From positions 1 through 45,325 of IMG/VR virus record IMGVR_UViG_3300020392_000025: a stretch of DNA of 45,325 nt, one strand, 5' to 3'. The translations under genes were made by a program, and so were the position numbers. The notes below the pieces were generated by a model that made no database searches, was not told where the DNA came from, and worked only from the letters and a program-made list of their open reading frames with translations. How positions within the stretch are numbered: the first letter of the stretch is position 1; each line of letters opens with the position of its first letter. Of the stretch, positions 7,716 to 16,502 are shown one piece after another. The stretch is from a virus.

Positions 7716-9416
7716 ATGTCACAATTAAATTCACTTTTAGAAAGCTCAGCGAACAACTGGAAAAGTGTTCAGAGCGACGCTGCTAGATTAGCAGACAAGT
7801 GGGAAAAGACAGGACTTTTAGAAGGTTTAACTGAGGTTAACAAGAATAACATGTCAATGATTCTTGAAAACCAAGCTAAACAACTAGTTGTTGAGCAATC
7901 ATCTACTCAAACGAGCGGAGACGCTTTTGCGGGTGGAACAGGTGCTCAATGGGCTGGTGTAGCTTTACCATTGGTAAGAAAAGTATTCGGGCAAATTGCT
8001 GCTAAAGAATTCGTTTCTGTTCAACCAATGAATTTACCTTCAGGTCTAGTATTTTTCCTAGATTTCCAATATGGACAAGATAAAGAAATGAACTTTGGTC
8101 CAGCTGGAACACCATTTGGCAGTGATGCTCCAGGTGGAGGATCAGGATCACTTTATGGTGAAACTAACCCAGGACCAGCTACAGATCCAAGATTTGGATT
8201 ATATGGTTCAGGAAGATTCGGATATTCAATTAACCAATTTTCTCAATCAGTAGCTGTTACAGTTGCTACTTCATCATGGTCTGATGTAGATTATTTAGCT
8301 GAAAGATCAGCTTCAGTTGTTGCTGAAGAATTAACTACAGTTACTGTAGCAAATTCAGAAGTAACTAACCTAGATGTTGATTTTAGAGGTGTTAGAGCAA
8401 TGTTTGTAATTTCATCTTCAGATTCTAACTATTTCTTCCAACCAAGTATAGATAAATTATTACCAGAATTTACAAGAGTAACAGCTAATAATGATTTAGT
8501 ATTTGTATATAATGGAGCTATTGCTTCAGCTAATATACCAAAAACTGGAGATAATGTATTATTCTTTAATAAACAACCTAAGGCTAATTCAAGAGGTGAT
8601 TTTGAAGATGCTGCAGGTGCAGGTAGACCAAATGCTGAAACCACTACTGCGGATGCATTAGCAATTCCACAGATTAATGTAAAAATGAAATCTGAAGCAA
8701 TTGTTGCTAAGTCAAGAAAGTTAAAAGCACAATGGACTCCTGAATTCGCTCAAGATTTAAATGCTTACCAAGCACTAGATGCTGAAGCAGAATTAACATC
8801 AATTATGAGTGAATATATTTCATTAGAAATTGATCTTGAAATTCTAGATATGTTAATCCAAGATGCATCAGCAAGAGATGAATATTGGAATGCAGAAAAT
8901 AATAAAAATTTAAATTCAGGTAAAACAGGATTTGATGATTTAGGTTTCTACAATACACAAGGACAATGGTTCCAAACATTAGGAACTAAAATGCAAAAGG
9001 TATCAAATAAAATACACCAGAAAACTCTTAGAGGTGGTGCTAACTTTATTGTAATTTCACCAGCAGTATCTACAGTATTAGAATCAATCCCAGGATTTGT
9101 TTCTAATTCGGATGGAGATGCTACTAAAGCAAAATATGCCTTTGGTATCCAAAAAGTAGGACAAATGAACACCAGATATGATGTTTATAAAAATCCATAC
9201 ATGACTGAAAATGTAATATTAATGGGATATAGAGGTTCTCAGTTCTTAGAAACTGGTGCTGTATTTGCCCCATATATTCCACTAATCATGACTCCATTAG
9301 TATATGATCCAGACACTTTCACACCAAGAAAAGGTCTATTAACGAGATATGCTAAGAAAATGATCAGACCAGAATTTTACGGTAGAGTATTCTGTTCTAA
9401 CATTGATACTATATAA
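7716..9416 (+). CDS. gp23: Major capsid protein (gp23-like)
   Basis: Forms the hexamers of the T4-type capsid (HK97 fold). Diagnostic regions are the N-terminal GDAFAGGTGAQWAGVALPLV segment (about 68-87), VRKVFGQIAAKEFVSVQPMN, the SGLVFFLDFQYG strand, and the C-terminal VYDPDTFTPRKGLLTRYAKK. Length (566) is near T4 gp23 (521). The N-terminal about 50-60 residues are probably cleaved by the protease; MILE|N after Glu51 fits the (I/L)xE rule and VVE60 is a weaker alternative. The gene starts 26 bases after gp22 with an A-rich leader and no late-type motif, so it is probably cotranscribed with gp22. Confidence 0.96.
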   Translation: MSQLNSLLESSANNWKSVQSDAARLADKWEKTGLLEGLTEVNKNNMSMILENQAKQLVVEQSSTQTSGDAFAGGTGAQWAGVALPLVRKVFGQIAAKEFVSVQPMNLPSGLVFFLDFQYGQDKEMNFGPAGTPFGSDAPGGGSGSLYGETNPGPATDPRFGLYGSGRFGYSINQFSQSVAVTVATSSWSDVDYLAERSASVVAEELTTVTVANSEVTNLDVDFRGVRAMFVISSSDSNYFFQPSIDKLLPEFTRVTANNDLVFVYNGAIASANIPKTGDNVLFFNKQPKANSRGDFEDAAGAGRPNAETTTADALAIPQINVKMKSEAIVAKSRKLKAQWTPEFAQDLNAYQALDAEAELTSIMSEYISLEIDLEILDMLIQDASARDEYWNAENNKNLNSGKTGFDDLGFYNTQGQWFQTLGTKMQKVSNKIHQKTLRGGANFIVISPAVSTVLESIPGFVSNSDGDATKAKYAFGIQKVGQMNTRYDVYKNPYMTENVILMGYRGSQFLETGAVFAPYIPLIMTPLVYDPDTFTPRKGLLTRYAKKMIRPEFYGRVFCSNIDTI

Positions 9417-9438
9417 GATAATTTATATATTATTTATT

Positions 9439-9470
9439 AAGACCCGACTTTTTAGTTGGGTCTTTTTTTT
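9439..9470 (+). terminator. Rho-independent terminator after gp23
   Basis: Stem AAGACCCGACT / AGTTGGGTCTT (9439-9449, 9454-9464) with one G-T pair and a TTTT loop, followed by a T8 tract. It closes the head operon. Confidence 0.9.
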
Positions 9471-9490
9471 ACTCTAATTTATTTTCTTAA

Positions 9491-9499
9491 TATTTATAA
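9491..9499 (+). promoter_or_regulatory. Late-promoter-like motif, first adhesin block
   Basis: TATTTATAA inside the longer ATATTTATAACAAAA string that recurs exactly at 16484. The gap to the ATG at 9507 is only 7 bases, so a promoter here would give an almost leaderless mRNA. Confidence 0.62.
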
Positions 9500-9506
9500 C
9501 AAAAAT

Positions 9507-9917
9507 ATGGCAGCTGGAAAATATAATTTTACAATAGAACAAGGGGCCACCGTTGATTTTGCAGTTCAATATAAAGATTCAGGTTCAAACCCAGTAGATT
9601 TATCAGGATATCAAGCTAGAATGCAAATTAAACCTACATTTGGTTCTAGTACAACTTTTTTAACTTTATCCTCAAGTTTAGGTACTTGTGGTACTGGTTT
9701 AAATTTAAGTGGTTCTGGTGGATTAGATGCCTCAACCCCTCTTTCTTCAGGCTCTATTGGAGTTTTTATTTCTGCTGCTTCCTCTTCCCAACTAAATTTT
9801 AATGGTGCTTTATATGATTTAGAAATAGCATCAGGTAGTGGAGATTGTGCCGTTGTAACAAGACTTTTAGAAGGAGTAGTAAAATTATCTAAAAATATAA
9901 CATTAGGAGGATTTTAA
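9507..9917 (+). CDS. Structural protein with beta-rich N-terminus (136 aa)
   Basis: Probably a baseplate or fibre-associated structural protein. The N-terminus AAGKYNFTIEQGATVDFAVQ and the segment SGYQARMQIKPTFGSSTTF are typical of small Ig-like or baseplate-upper-protein-like domains encoded beside fibre genes in marine phages; the exact family is uncertain. An upstream in-frame start at 9456 exists, but the late-type motif at 9491 and the promoter-proximal ATG favour 9507. The gene ends immediately before the 1474-aa fibre, with which it is probably coupled. Confidence 0.75.
   Translation: MAAGKYNFTIEQGATVDFAVQYKDSGSNPVDLSGYQARMQIKPTFGSSTTFLTLSSSLGTCGTGLNLSGSGGLDASTPLSSGSIGVFISAASSSQLNFNGALYDLEIASGSGDCAVVTRLLEGVVKLSKNITLGGF
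9905..9910 (+). promoter_or_regulatory. Shine-Dalgarno-like AGGAGG before the large fibre gene
   Basis: AGGAGG lies 7 bases before the ATG at 9918. It is the clearest ribosome-binding sequence seen in a window where most starts lack one. It also encodes Gly-Gly of the upstream protein, so it may be coincidental. Confidence 0.4.
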
Positions 9918-12900
9918 ATGGCTAATATTGTAACGGTAACAGAAACTAAAAAAGAAATAGTAAGTATAAACACCCCAGGACCACAAGGACCACAAGGGCC
10001 ACAAGGTGTACCTGGACCCTCTGGTAGTGCTACCGATATAAGTGCACTTAATACTTTTACAGGTTCAGCTCAGGCGGAAATAGACAGTTTAACTACTGCT
10101 ACAGGTTCATATTTAACGTCTTTACCTAGTGGAGTATTATCTGGCTCGGCTCAAATTTCAACAAACATTTCGGGTGCATTTACAGCTGCAAGCTCTTCAT
10201 TTAGTACAAGAACCACAACACTGGAATCAAATCCTGTATTTAGTGCAGCGGGTATATCAGGATCATTTGGTGCCGCTTCATCTTCATTTAGTACAAGAAC
10301 CACAACACTAGAATCAAATCCTGTATTTAGTGCAGCGGGTATATCAGGATCATTTGGTGCCGCTTCATCTTCATTTAGTACTAGAACAACAGTGCTAGAA
10401 TCAAATCCTGTATTTTCAGCAGCGGGTATTTCTGGGTCTTTTAATGCCACAAGTGCTTCATTTAGTACAAGGGTTACTACAAACGAAACTATAACATCAA
10501 AAACATTATTATCAAGTTCAGCTCAAATAGCATCGGATATTTCAGGGGCATTTGCTTCACCATTTACAGCAGCAGGTATAAGTGGATCTTTTACAGCTGC
10601 AAGTTCTTCATTTAGTACTAGGATTACTACAAACGAAACTATAACATCAAAAACATTATTATCAAGCTCAGCCCAAATAGCATCAGATATTTCAGGAGCA
10701 TTTGCTTCACCATTTACAGCAGCAGGTATAAGTGGATCATTTACACCCGCAAGTGCCTCATTTAGTACCAGAGTTACTTCATTAGAAGATGGTGGTAGTG
10801 GTGGTGGATTTACAGCAGCAGGAATTTCGGGTTCATTAGGACCTAATGCTACATTAATTAGATCATTAACAGCTTCAAATATATCAGGTTCATTCAATGC
10901 CGCTTCATCCTCATTTAGTACCAGAGTTACTTCATTAGAAGATGGTGGTAGTGGTGGTGGATTTACATCAGCGGGTATATCTGGATCATGGCAGGGACAA
11001 AATTTTATTTCTGCAAGTCAAGTAACACCTAATTTACCTTCAGGTACACTATCAAGTTCAGCTCAAATAGCATCGGATATTTCGGGTGCATTTGCTTCAC
11101 CTTTTACAGCAGCAGGAATTTCGGGTTCATTCAATGCTGCAAGTTCTTCATTTAGTACAAGAACAACAGCATTAGAATCAAACCCTGTATTCACAGCAGC
11201 AGGAATATCAGGTTCATTTAACGCAGCTTCATCTTCATTTAGTACAAGAACAACAACACTAGAATCAAACCCGGTATTCACAGCAGCAGGTATATCAGGA
11301 TCATTCAATGCCGTTTCATCTTCATTTAGTACAAGAACAACAACACTAGAATCAAACCCGGTATTTAGTGCAACAGGAATATCAGGATCATTTACATTAA
11401 CATCAAGTTCATTAGCAAGTCGTACTTCAACTCTAGAAGATGCAGGATATATAACTTCTGCTTTCCCATTCACAGGAGATGCTCAAATAACAGGATCATT
11501 AATAGTATCAGGGTCATTTAATGCCTTTAGAGTAGCAACAACTAATTTAGTATTAGGTACACAAGCAGGTGAAAATTTAAATCCTTCCGCAACTGGAAAT
11601 GTAATATTAGGTAATCAAGCTGGAATGGAAGGTTCCAGTACTACTCAAAAGAATGTTTTTATAGGAGATTCAGCAGGAGAAACTATTACAGGAACTTCTA
11701 GATACAATGTGTTTTTAGGATTAGATTCTGGAAAACAAGGATCGGGTAAAACTGATAATATTGGTATAGGATTTTCAGCTTTAAAAGGAAGATCAACTTC
11801 AGATTCATCTGATGGTAATGTTGCTATTGGGTACAGTGCTGCTCAATCATCATTAAGCACAAGATACACTGTTGCAATAGGGTATAATGCAGTAGCAGGT
11901 AATGCAAGTTCAGGCTTTAGTGGTTATGGTAATATTGGTATAGGACGAGATGCTATTTCTAATTTAGGAACTAGTGGAGGAGCATATAATACTGCTATAG
12001 GATATTATGCAGGTGCAACAATATCAAGTGGAAATGCTAATATAATAATAGGGTCAGGTAGTAGAGGTGAAGCAGCCATGTCTAATCAACTTAGAATAGG
12101 ACATTCTACCCTACATGTTATATCAGGTTCACTAACAACAGGAGATATCATATTCTACAATACAGCATCAGCACCAAATTTCTCAGGTTCATTCCAAGGT
12201 GATGGTTCAAATTTAACAAATCTACCAGCATCAAATCCATTTCCATTCACGGGAGATGCTCAAATAACAGGATCATTAATAGTATCAGGATCAGGAGGAT
12301 TAAAAGTAAAAGGTCCATTTGAATTATCAATGACAGCATCCTCCGGAGGTGCTACACCATTTTCTATTAAAGCAGCTAGTGATCTTGCTACAGATAAAAT
12401 TATAGAAATAAAAGATGATGGTGGAAGTTATGATTTATTAACTTTAGATAGTGAAGGAGCTCTTAGAATACGAGAAGCAGGAAATTCAGGTGAAGGTGGT
12501 GGAGTATATATTCAATCTGGAGGAACTACGTCAGATCATGCTAATATGTTTGTAAATGGAGGGACAGCTAGATTATCAATATCATCCAATACTAATGGAG
12601 CATTTACAGTTGTTCCTGGAGGCCAATCTAATGGTTATTTAGTTGGGTTAACAGGAAAAGGTACAATGGCTTTAGGTAAAGGTGCTACATCTGGAACTAA
12701 ACCTAGTGAGAATAATACAAATACTTTATACATTACTAATGGTACTAATCCTACAAATACACCTACTGATAGTTTTGCATTATTTTCAAAAGATGTTAAT
12801 AGTGGGGCAGGAACAGCATCACCAACTTTTTTAACAGAAGATGACACTACTATACAATTAGGTACTACTTCTTCATTTTCATATGTATCAGCTTCAGCAT

Positions 12901-14342
12901 TTAAAGGTGATGGTTCACAATTAACAGGCATAGTTGCAAGCACAGCCACAACAGCCTCTTATGTAGAAACATCTGAATATACTACAAGATGGAATGTTAC
13001 AAATAATGGATCCTCAGGTTATTATTTTGATGGAAATGGAGTAGGATCCACAGATAATAATCCGGACATATATTTAACAAGAGGTGAAAAATATCTATTT
13101 AATATAAATGCCGCCTCTCATCCTTTTGCAATTAGAGTAGCTAATGGAGGTAGTGCTTATAATGATGGTGTAACTAATAATGAACAAAATAATGGAGATT
13201 TAATATTTGAGGTACAAATGGATGCTCCTACTAGTTTAGTATATCAATGTACTATTCATGGTGGTATGGTTGGTAATATTTACATTGCAGATGCAAGAGT
13301 GGCTTCAGGATCATTTAGTGGATCATTCCAAGGTGATGGTTCAAATTTAACAGGAGTAGGTGGAGACGCTTTTCCATTCACAGGAGATGCTCAAATAACA
13401 GGTTCATTAATAGTATCAGGATCAACTGAATTAAGGGGGAGTAGAGGTTTTGCAACAAATGTAGTTATAGGTCAAAATGCTCAGGCAGCTAGCCAAAACT
13501 CAGTTGCTATTGGTAATGGAGCAGGTACTTCAGCTGGAGGATCAAATAATACAGCTATAGGTGACTCAGCTACTTTAAATAATAATACTCATTTTGGAAC
13601 TACTGTTGGCCAAGGTTCAAGTGTAACCGGAACAGCTGGTATAGCCTATGGCTATTCTGCTACATCAGCTGGCGAAGGTATTGCAATAGGTAGAAGTGCA
13701 AATGCTTCAACATATGGATTAGCAATAGGCAAGAGTGTTACAGCAGGTACTTCTCAATTAGCTATTGGATATCAAAATACAACTATATCAGCCTCATTTA
13801 CTACAGGTCGTGTTATATTATCAGGTTCAACAGGAGGATTAGAACTTATAGGTTCGGGTTCAACAATGTTTGAAGTAATAGGATCAGAAGGTACATTATT
13901 TGCAGTAGACGATGATTTAGACGGAACTATATTTACGGCAAACGATAGAACAGGTCTTCCAGTACTACAAGCCGAAGCAGACGGAGAAGTTTATTTAGGT
14001 AAAACACCACAATCTTTATATACAACAGCAGTAGTAAGCGCAACATCAGCCTCATCAACAGCTTCATTAATAGCATTAAGTACAAGTTCATATGACAGTG
14101 CATATTTCGATTTTACATGTATTTCAGCTTCAAATTCTACAGTAGGTAGTATAATGTCAACATGGAATGAAGAAACAATAACATTTAACGAATATGCCAC
14201 TTCTTCTATAGGTACAACATATAGAACAGCTGGTCTTGATTTACAAGTAATAATATCAGCAAGCCAAGCTCAACTAGTAGCCATAACAGACTCTACGAGT
14301 CCGAATACATGGAAAATTAAAACCACAGTAAGAGCAATATAA
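9918..14342 (+). CDS. Large modular tail-fibre/adhesin protein (1474 aa)
   Basis: Candidate long tail fibre or receptor-binding structural protein. Domains in order: a short N-terminal anchor; a collagen-like GPQGPQGPQGVPGPSG segment (about 21-36); Ser/Thr-rich 29- and 50-residue repeats (about 95-495); a YadA-like head region of IGxxA-type repeats ending SNQLRIGHS (about 544-730); GSFQGDGSNLTN and FPFTGDAQITGSLIVSGS linkers; a cupredoxin-like domain (about 1015-1128) with His1068, Cys1111, His1114 and Met1117; a second YadA-like region (about 1180-1290); and a C-terminal beta-rich tip. The modules are those of trimeric fibres. No S74 chaperone domain was recognised. Long antisense frames across the repeats are composition artefacts. 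Confidence 0.85.
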   Translation: MANIVTVTETKKEIVSINTPGPQGPQGPQGVPGPSGSATDISALNTFTGSAQAEIDSLTTATGSYLTSLPSGVLSGSAQISTNISGAFTAASSSFSTRTTTLESNPVFSAAGISGSFGAASSSFSTRTTTLESNPVFSAAGISGSFGAASSSFSTRTTVLESNPVFSAAGISGSFNATSASFSTRVTTNETITSKTLLSSSAQIASDISGAFASPFTAAGISGSFTAASSSFSTRITTNETITSKTLLSSSAQIASDISGAFASPFTAAGISGSFTPASASFSTRVTSLEDGGSGGGFTAAGISGSLGPNATLIRSLTASNISGSFNAASSSFSTRVTSLEDGGSGGGFTSAGISGSWQGQNFISASQVTPNLPSGTLSSSAQIASDISGAFASPFTAAGISGSFNAASSSFSTRTTALESNPVFTAAGISGSFNAASSSFSTRTTTLESNPVFTAAGISGSFNAVSSSFSTRTTTLESNPVFSATGISGSFTLTSSSLASRTSTLEDAGYITSAFPFTGDAQITGSLIVSGSFNAFRVATTNLVLGTQAGENLNPSATGNVILGNQAGMEGSSTTQKNVFIGDSAGETITGTSRYNVFLGLDSGKQGSGKTDNIGIGFSALKGRSTSDSSDGNVAIGYSAAQSSLSTRYTVAIGYNAVAGNASSGFSGYGNIGIGRDAISNLGTSGGAYNTAIGYYAGATISSGNANIIIGSGSRGEAAMSNQLRIGHSTLHVISGSLTTGDIIFYNTASAPNFSGSFQGDGSNLTNLPASNPFPFTGDAQITGSLIVSGSGGLKVKGPFELSMTASSGGATPFSIKAASDLATDKIIEIKDDGGSYDLLTLDSEGALRIREAGNSGEGGGVYIQSGGTTSDHANMFVNGGTARLSISSNTNGAFTVVPGGQSNGYLVGLTGKGTMALGKGATSGTKPSENNTNTLYITNGTNPTNTPTDSFALFSKDVNSGAGTASPTFLTEDDTTIQLGTTSSFSYVSASAFKGDGSQLTGIVASTATTASYVETSEYTTRWNVTNNGSSGYYFDGNGVGSTDNNPDIYLTRGEKYLFNINAASHPFAIRVANGGSAYNDGVTNNEQNNGDLIFEVQMDAPTSLVYQCTIHGGMVGNIYIADARVASGSFSGSFQGDGSNLTGVGGDAFPFTGDAQITGSLIVSGSTELRGSRGFATNVVIGQNAQAASQNSVAIGNGAGTSAGGSNNTAIGDSATLNNNTHFGTTVGQGSSVTGTAGIAYGYSATSAGEGIAIGRSANASTYGLAIGKSVTAGTSQLAIGYQNTTISASFTTGRVILSGSTGGLELIGSGSTMFEVIGSEGTLFAVDDDLDGTIFTANDRTGLPVLQAEADGEVYLGKTPQSLYTTAVVSATSASSTASLIALSTSSYDSAYFDFTCISASNSTVGSIMSTWNEETITFNEYATSSIGTTYRTAGLDLQVIISASQAQLVAITDSTSPNTWKIKTTVRAI
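10200..11410 (+). repeat. 87-bp and 150-bp in-frame repeats in the fibre gene
   Basis: Copies beginning TTTAGTAC occur at 10200, 10287, 10374 and 10461 (period 87 bp, 29 residues), then 10611 and 10761 (period 150 bp, 50 residues), and again at 11151, 11238 and 11325 (87 bp). Each encodes FSTRxTxLE followed by AAGISGSF-type strands. Near-identical DNA suggests recent unequal exchange. Confidence 0.92.
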
Positions 14343-14346
14343 AGTT

Positions 14347-15057
14347 ATGGGAATTAGAAGAGGTTCCATATTAACCCCAATTATAGCGGATGGGCTAGTA
14401 TTCAATATGGATGCTGCAAATAGGGCAAGTACTGTGCCTATAAGTACTATTACAACATCTTTTAATACTATAGATACAAATATTTCTGGTGCATTTTCTG
14501 ATAATGGTATATTTGATTCAAGTACTATTGTCCCTAGTTTTGCATTTGGGGGAACAGATGATTATATAGATGCATCCCAAATTAAACCCTCCTCTTTTTC
14601 AGCATATACATATAATGTCTGGTTAAAAACTTCATCTACATCACAACAATATGTGTTAGGAGGAGCAAGCGGAAATAAAAGTAATTATCCGACATTGTCT
14701 ACAAGATTTGATGGCTCTAGAGGTATTCGTTTTATAACATCAGGAGATGATTTATATGACACAGGAAACTTAAATAGTCATTTAGGAAATTGGATTCAAA
14801 TAACAATAACAGATGCTGGAGGAGATGATGTAGCTGCGTACTTAAATGGTGTTTCCCAAGCTATAACAAAAGCAGTAGATAATGGAGGTTATAGAGCAAA
14901 TCAATCATTAAATATAGGAAGAGGTATGAGAAATACTGGCGGATTCACTGGTAATTATTTTTCGGGCAACATGGGATGTGTGCATGTATACAACCGCGCC
15001 TTATCAGCAAACGAAGTGTTACACAACTACAACGCATTAAAATCAAGATTCGAATGA
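14347..15057 (+). CDS. LamG/ConA-like lectin-domain protein 1 (236 aa)
   Basis: Predicted single-domain jelly-roll (laminin G / concanavalin A-like) protein, probably a glycan-binding tip or decoration of the tail fibres. Family features: IADGLVFNMDAANRAST near residue 13, FGGTDDYIDAS (about 69), an N-V-W strand near the centre, NWIQITITDAGG (about 156), and the C-terminal block YNRALSANEVLHNYNALKS that is shared by all five paralogues here. The gene starts 5 bases after the large fibre and overlaps the next lectin gene by ATGA. Specificity cannot be read from sequence. Confidence 0.78.
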   Translation: MGIRRGSILTPIIADGLVFNMDAANRASTVPISTITTSFNTIDTNISGAFSDNGIFDSSTIVPSFAFGGTDDYIDASQIKPSSFSAYTYNVWLKTSSTSQQYVLGGASGNKSNYPTLSTRFDGSRGIRFITSGDDLYDTGNLNSHLGNWIQITITDAGGDDVAAYLNGVSQAITKAVDNGGYRANQSLNIGRGMRNTGGFTGNYFSGNMGCVHVYNRALSANEVLHNYNALKSRFE

Positions 15058-15743
15058 GTGGAAGAGTAGGTAGCATAACAACAGAGATAATAGCGGATGG
15101 GCTAGTATTCAACATGGATGCTGCAAATAGGGCAAGTACTATACCTAGTACTAGTACTTTAAAAACATTCAACACAATAGATACTTCTATATCTGGGTCT
15201 ATAGTTACAGATGCAACATGGGAAGAAGGATCACCTTCAACTTTTGATTTTGATGGTACTGATGGTAAAATTGAAACTAATTTTACTACAAATGGGTTTT
15301 CTGGTTTAACTGTATCTGCATGGATTTATAGAATAAGTAATCAAGTACAATATTTTGCAAGTCAATGGATAGAAGGAAGCGGAACTTCATCTTCATGGGG
15401 TCTTGATACTTATACTAATAAACTTCTTTTTTTTGTAAGAGCAGGAAGTTCATCTAAAGTAATAACAGGGGGAACAAATATAACAACAGGAGTTTGGAGA
15501 AATGTTACTGGAATATGGGATGGAAGTAATATATATGTTTATTTAGATGGCATATCAGATGCAACTCCTGTATCATGTACTAGCATGAATACTACAACAC
15601 CAAATATGTCAATAGCATCTAGTACTAATGATCAGTATTTTTTAAATGGTAATATAAATAGTGTTCATGTCTACAACCGCGCCTTATCCGCAAACGAAGT
15701 ACTACATAACTACAACGCATTAAAAGGGAGGTTTGGATTATGA
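15054..15743 (+). CDS. LamG/ConA-like lectin-domain protein 2 (229 aa)
   Basis: Paralogue of the preceding gene. The start is the ATG at 15054 (MSGRVGSITTEI), overlapping the upstream stop as ATGA; an upstream in-frame start at 14976 would bury 78 bases in the previous gene and add an unrelated N-terminus. The first about 45 residues are nearly the same as in paralogue 3 (IPSTSTLKTFNTIDTSISGS here), and the C-terminal YNRALSANEVLHNYNALKG block is nearly invariant, while the middle is unrelated in detail. LamG features: FDFDGTDGKIE, GLTVSAWIY, GVWRNVTGIWDGSNIYVYLD. Confidence 0.78.
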   Translation: MSGRVGSITTEIIADGLVFNMDAANRASTIPSTSTLKTFNTIDTSISGSIVTDATWEEGSPSTFDFDGTDGKIETNFTTNGFSGLTVSAWIYRISNQVQYFASQWIEGSGTSSSWGLDTYTNKLLFFVRAGSSSKVITGGTNITTGVWRNVTGIWDGSNIYVYLDGISDATPVSCTSMNTTTPNMSIASSTNDQYFLNGNINSVHVYNRALSANEVLHNYNALKGRFGL

Positions 15744-16462
15744 AATACGGGTCAATAACAACAGGTATTATAGCGGATGGGCTAGTATTCAACATGGATG
15801 CTGCTAATAGGGCAAGTACTATACCTAGTACTAGTACTTTAAAAACATTCAACACAGTAGATACTTCTATATTTGGGTCTATAATAACAGATTCTACATG
15901 GACTAATTCAACAATTTCACCCTCATTTAATTTTGATGGTAGTGATGGGTATATTGATTTTAGTGATGATGATATATTTAGTTTTGGTAATGGTACCACA
16001 GACTTTCCTTTTAGTGTTAGTTGTTGGGCATATTGTGTTGATGCTACTAGATTTAGAACTTTATCTAAAGCTACTGAATGGCTTCATGGGGGTTTTGGTA
16101 GTGATACACTTGGATTACTTTTGATGGATAACAATGCTTCAAATTATATATACAGAACATCAAATGCAACTATTCCTCAAAATGTTTGGGTAAATTTAGT
16201 CTCAACTTATGATGGTTCAGGAGCTAATACAGGCATAAAACTTTATATTAATGGATCAGAAGATTCGGGTACAACGGGAAATGCTGGTTCTTATACAGCA
16301 ATGCATAATAATTCTAGTATTTTATATGTAGGACGAGATAGTGATTTTGGAAACTATTTTGCAAATGGAAATATTGGATCTGCCCAAATTTACAACCGTG
16401 CCTTATCAACCACAGAAGTCTTACACAACTACAACGCATTAAAAGGAAGATTTGGGCTTTAA
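15740..16462 (+). CDS. LamG/ConA-like lectin-domain protein 3 (240 aa)
   Basis: Third tandem paralogue, again overlapping the previous stop as ATGA. The N-terminus (GSITTGIIADGLVFNMDAAN) and first about 130 bases are almost identical in DNA to paralogue 2. LamG features: FNFDGSDGYIDFSDDD, FPFSVSCWAY, NVWVNLVSTYDG, IKLYINGSEDSG, and the C-terminal YNRALSTTEVLHNYNALKG. A GGGAGG at 15725-15730, 9 bases before the start, could help initiation. A late-type motif follows the gene, so this ends the first adhesin block. Confidence 0.78.
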   Translation: MKYGSITTGIIADGLVFNMDAANRASTIPSTSTLKTFNTVDTSIFGSIITDSTWTNSTISPSFNFDGSDGYIDFSDDDIFSFGNGTTDFPFSVSCWAYCVDATRFRTLSKATEWLHGGFGSDTLGLLLMDNNASNYIYRTSNATIPQNVWVNLVSTYDGSGANTGIKLYINGSEDSGTTGNAGSYTAMHNNSSILYVGRDSDFGNYFANGNIGSAQIYNRALSTTEVLHNYNALKGRFGL

Positions 16463-16484
16463 TAATACCTAAACCCTTCTTTAA

Positions 16485-16493
16485 TATTTATAA
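16485..16493 (+). promoter_or_regulatory. Late-promoter-like motif upstream of neck genes
   Basis: TATTTATAA within ATATTTATAACAAAA, identical over 15 bases to the site at 9490. The gap to the ATG at 16503 is 9 bases. Confidence 0.62.
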
Positions 16494-16502
16494 CAAAATA
16501 CT

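Noticed and set aside
10151-11473. Three long antisense reading frames (10151-10450, 10523-10897, 11063-11473)
   Set aside because: They are the reverse reading of the 87/150-bp repeats of the fibre gene and repeat with the same period; Ser/Ala/Gly codons rarely give stops on the other strand.
14976-15053. Upstream in-frame start for lectin gene 2 (and similarly 27903 for gene 5)
   Set aside because: These would extend into the preceding lectin gene with an N-terminus unlike the conserved GSITTxII start; the ATGA-overlap starts match between paralogues.
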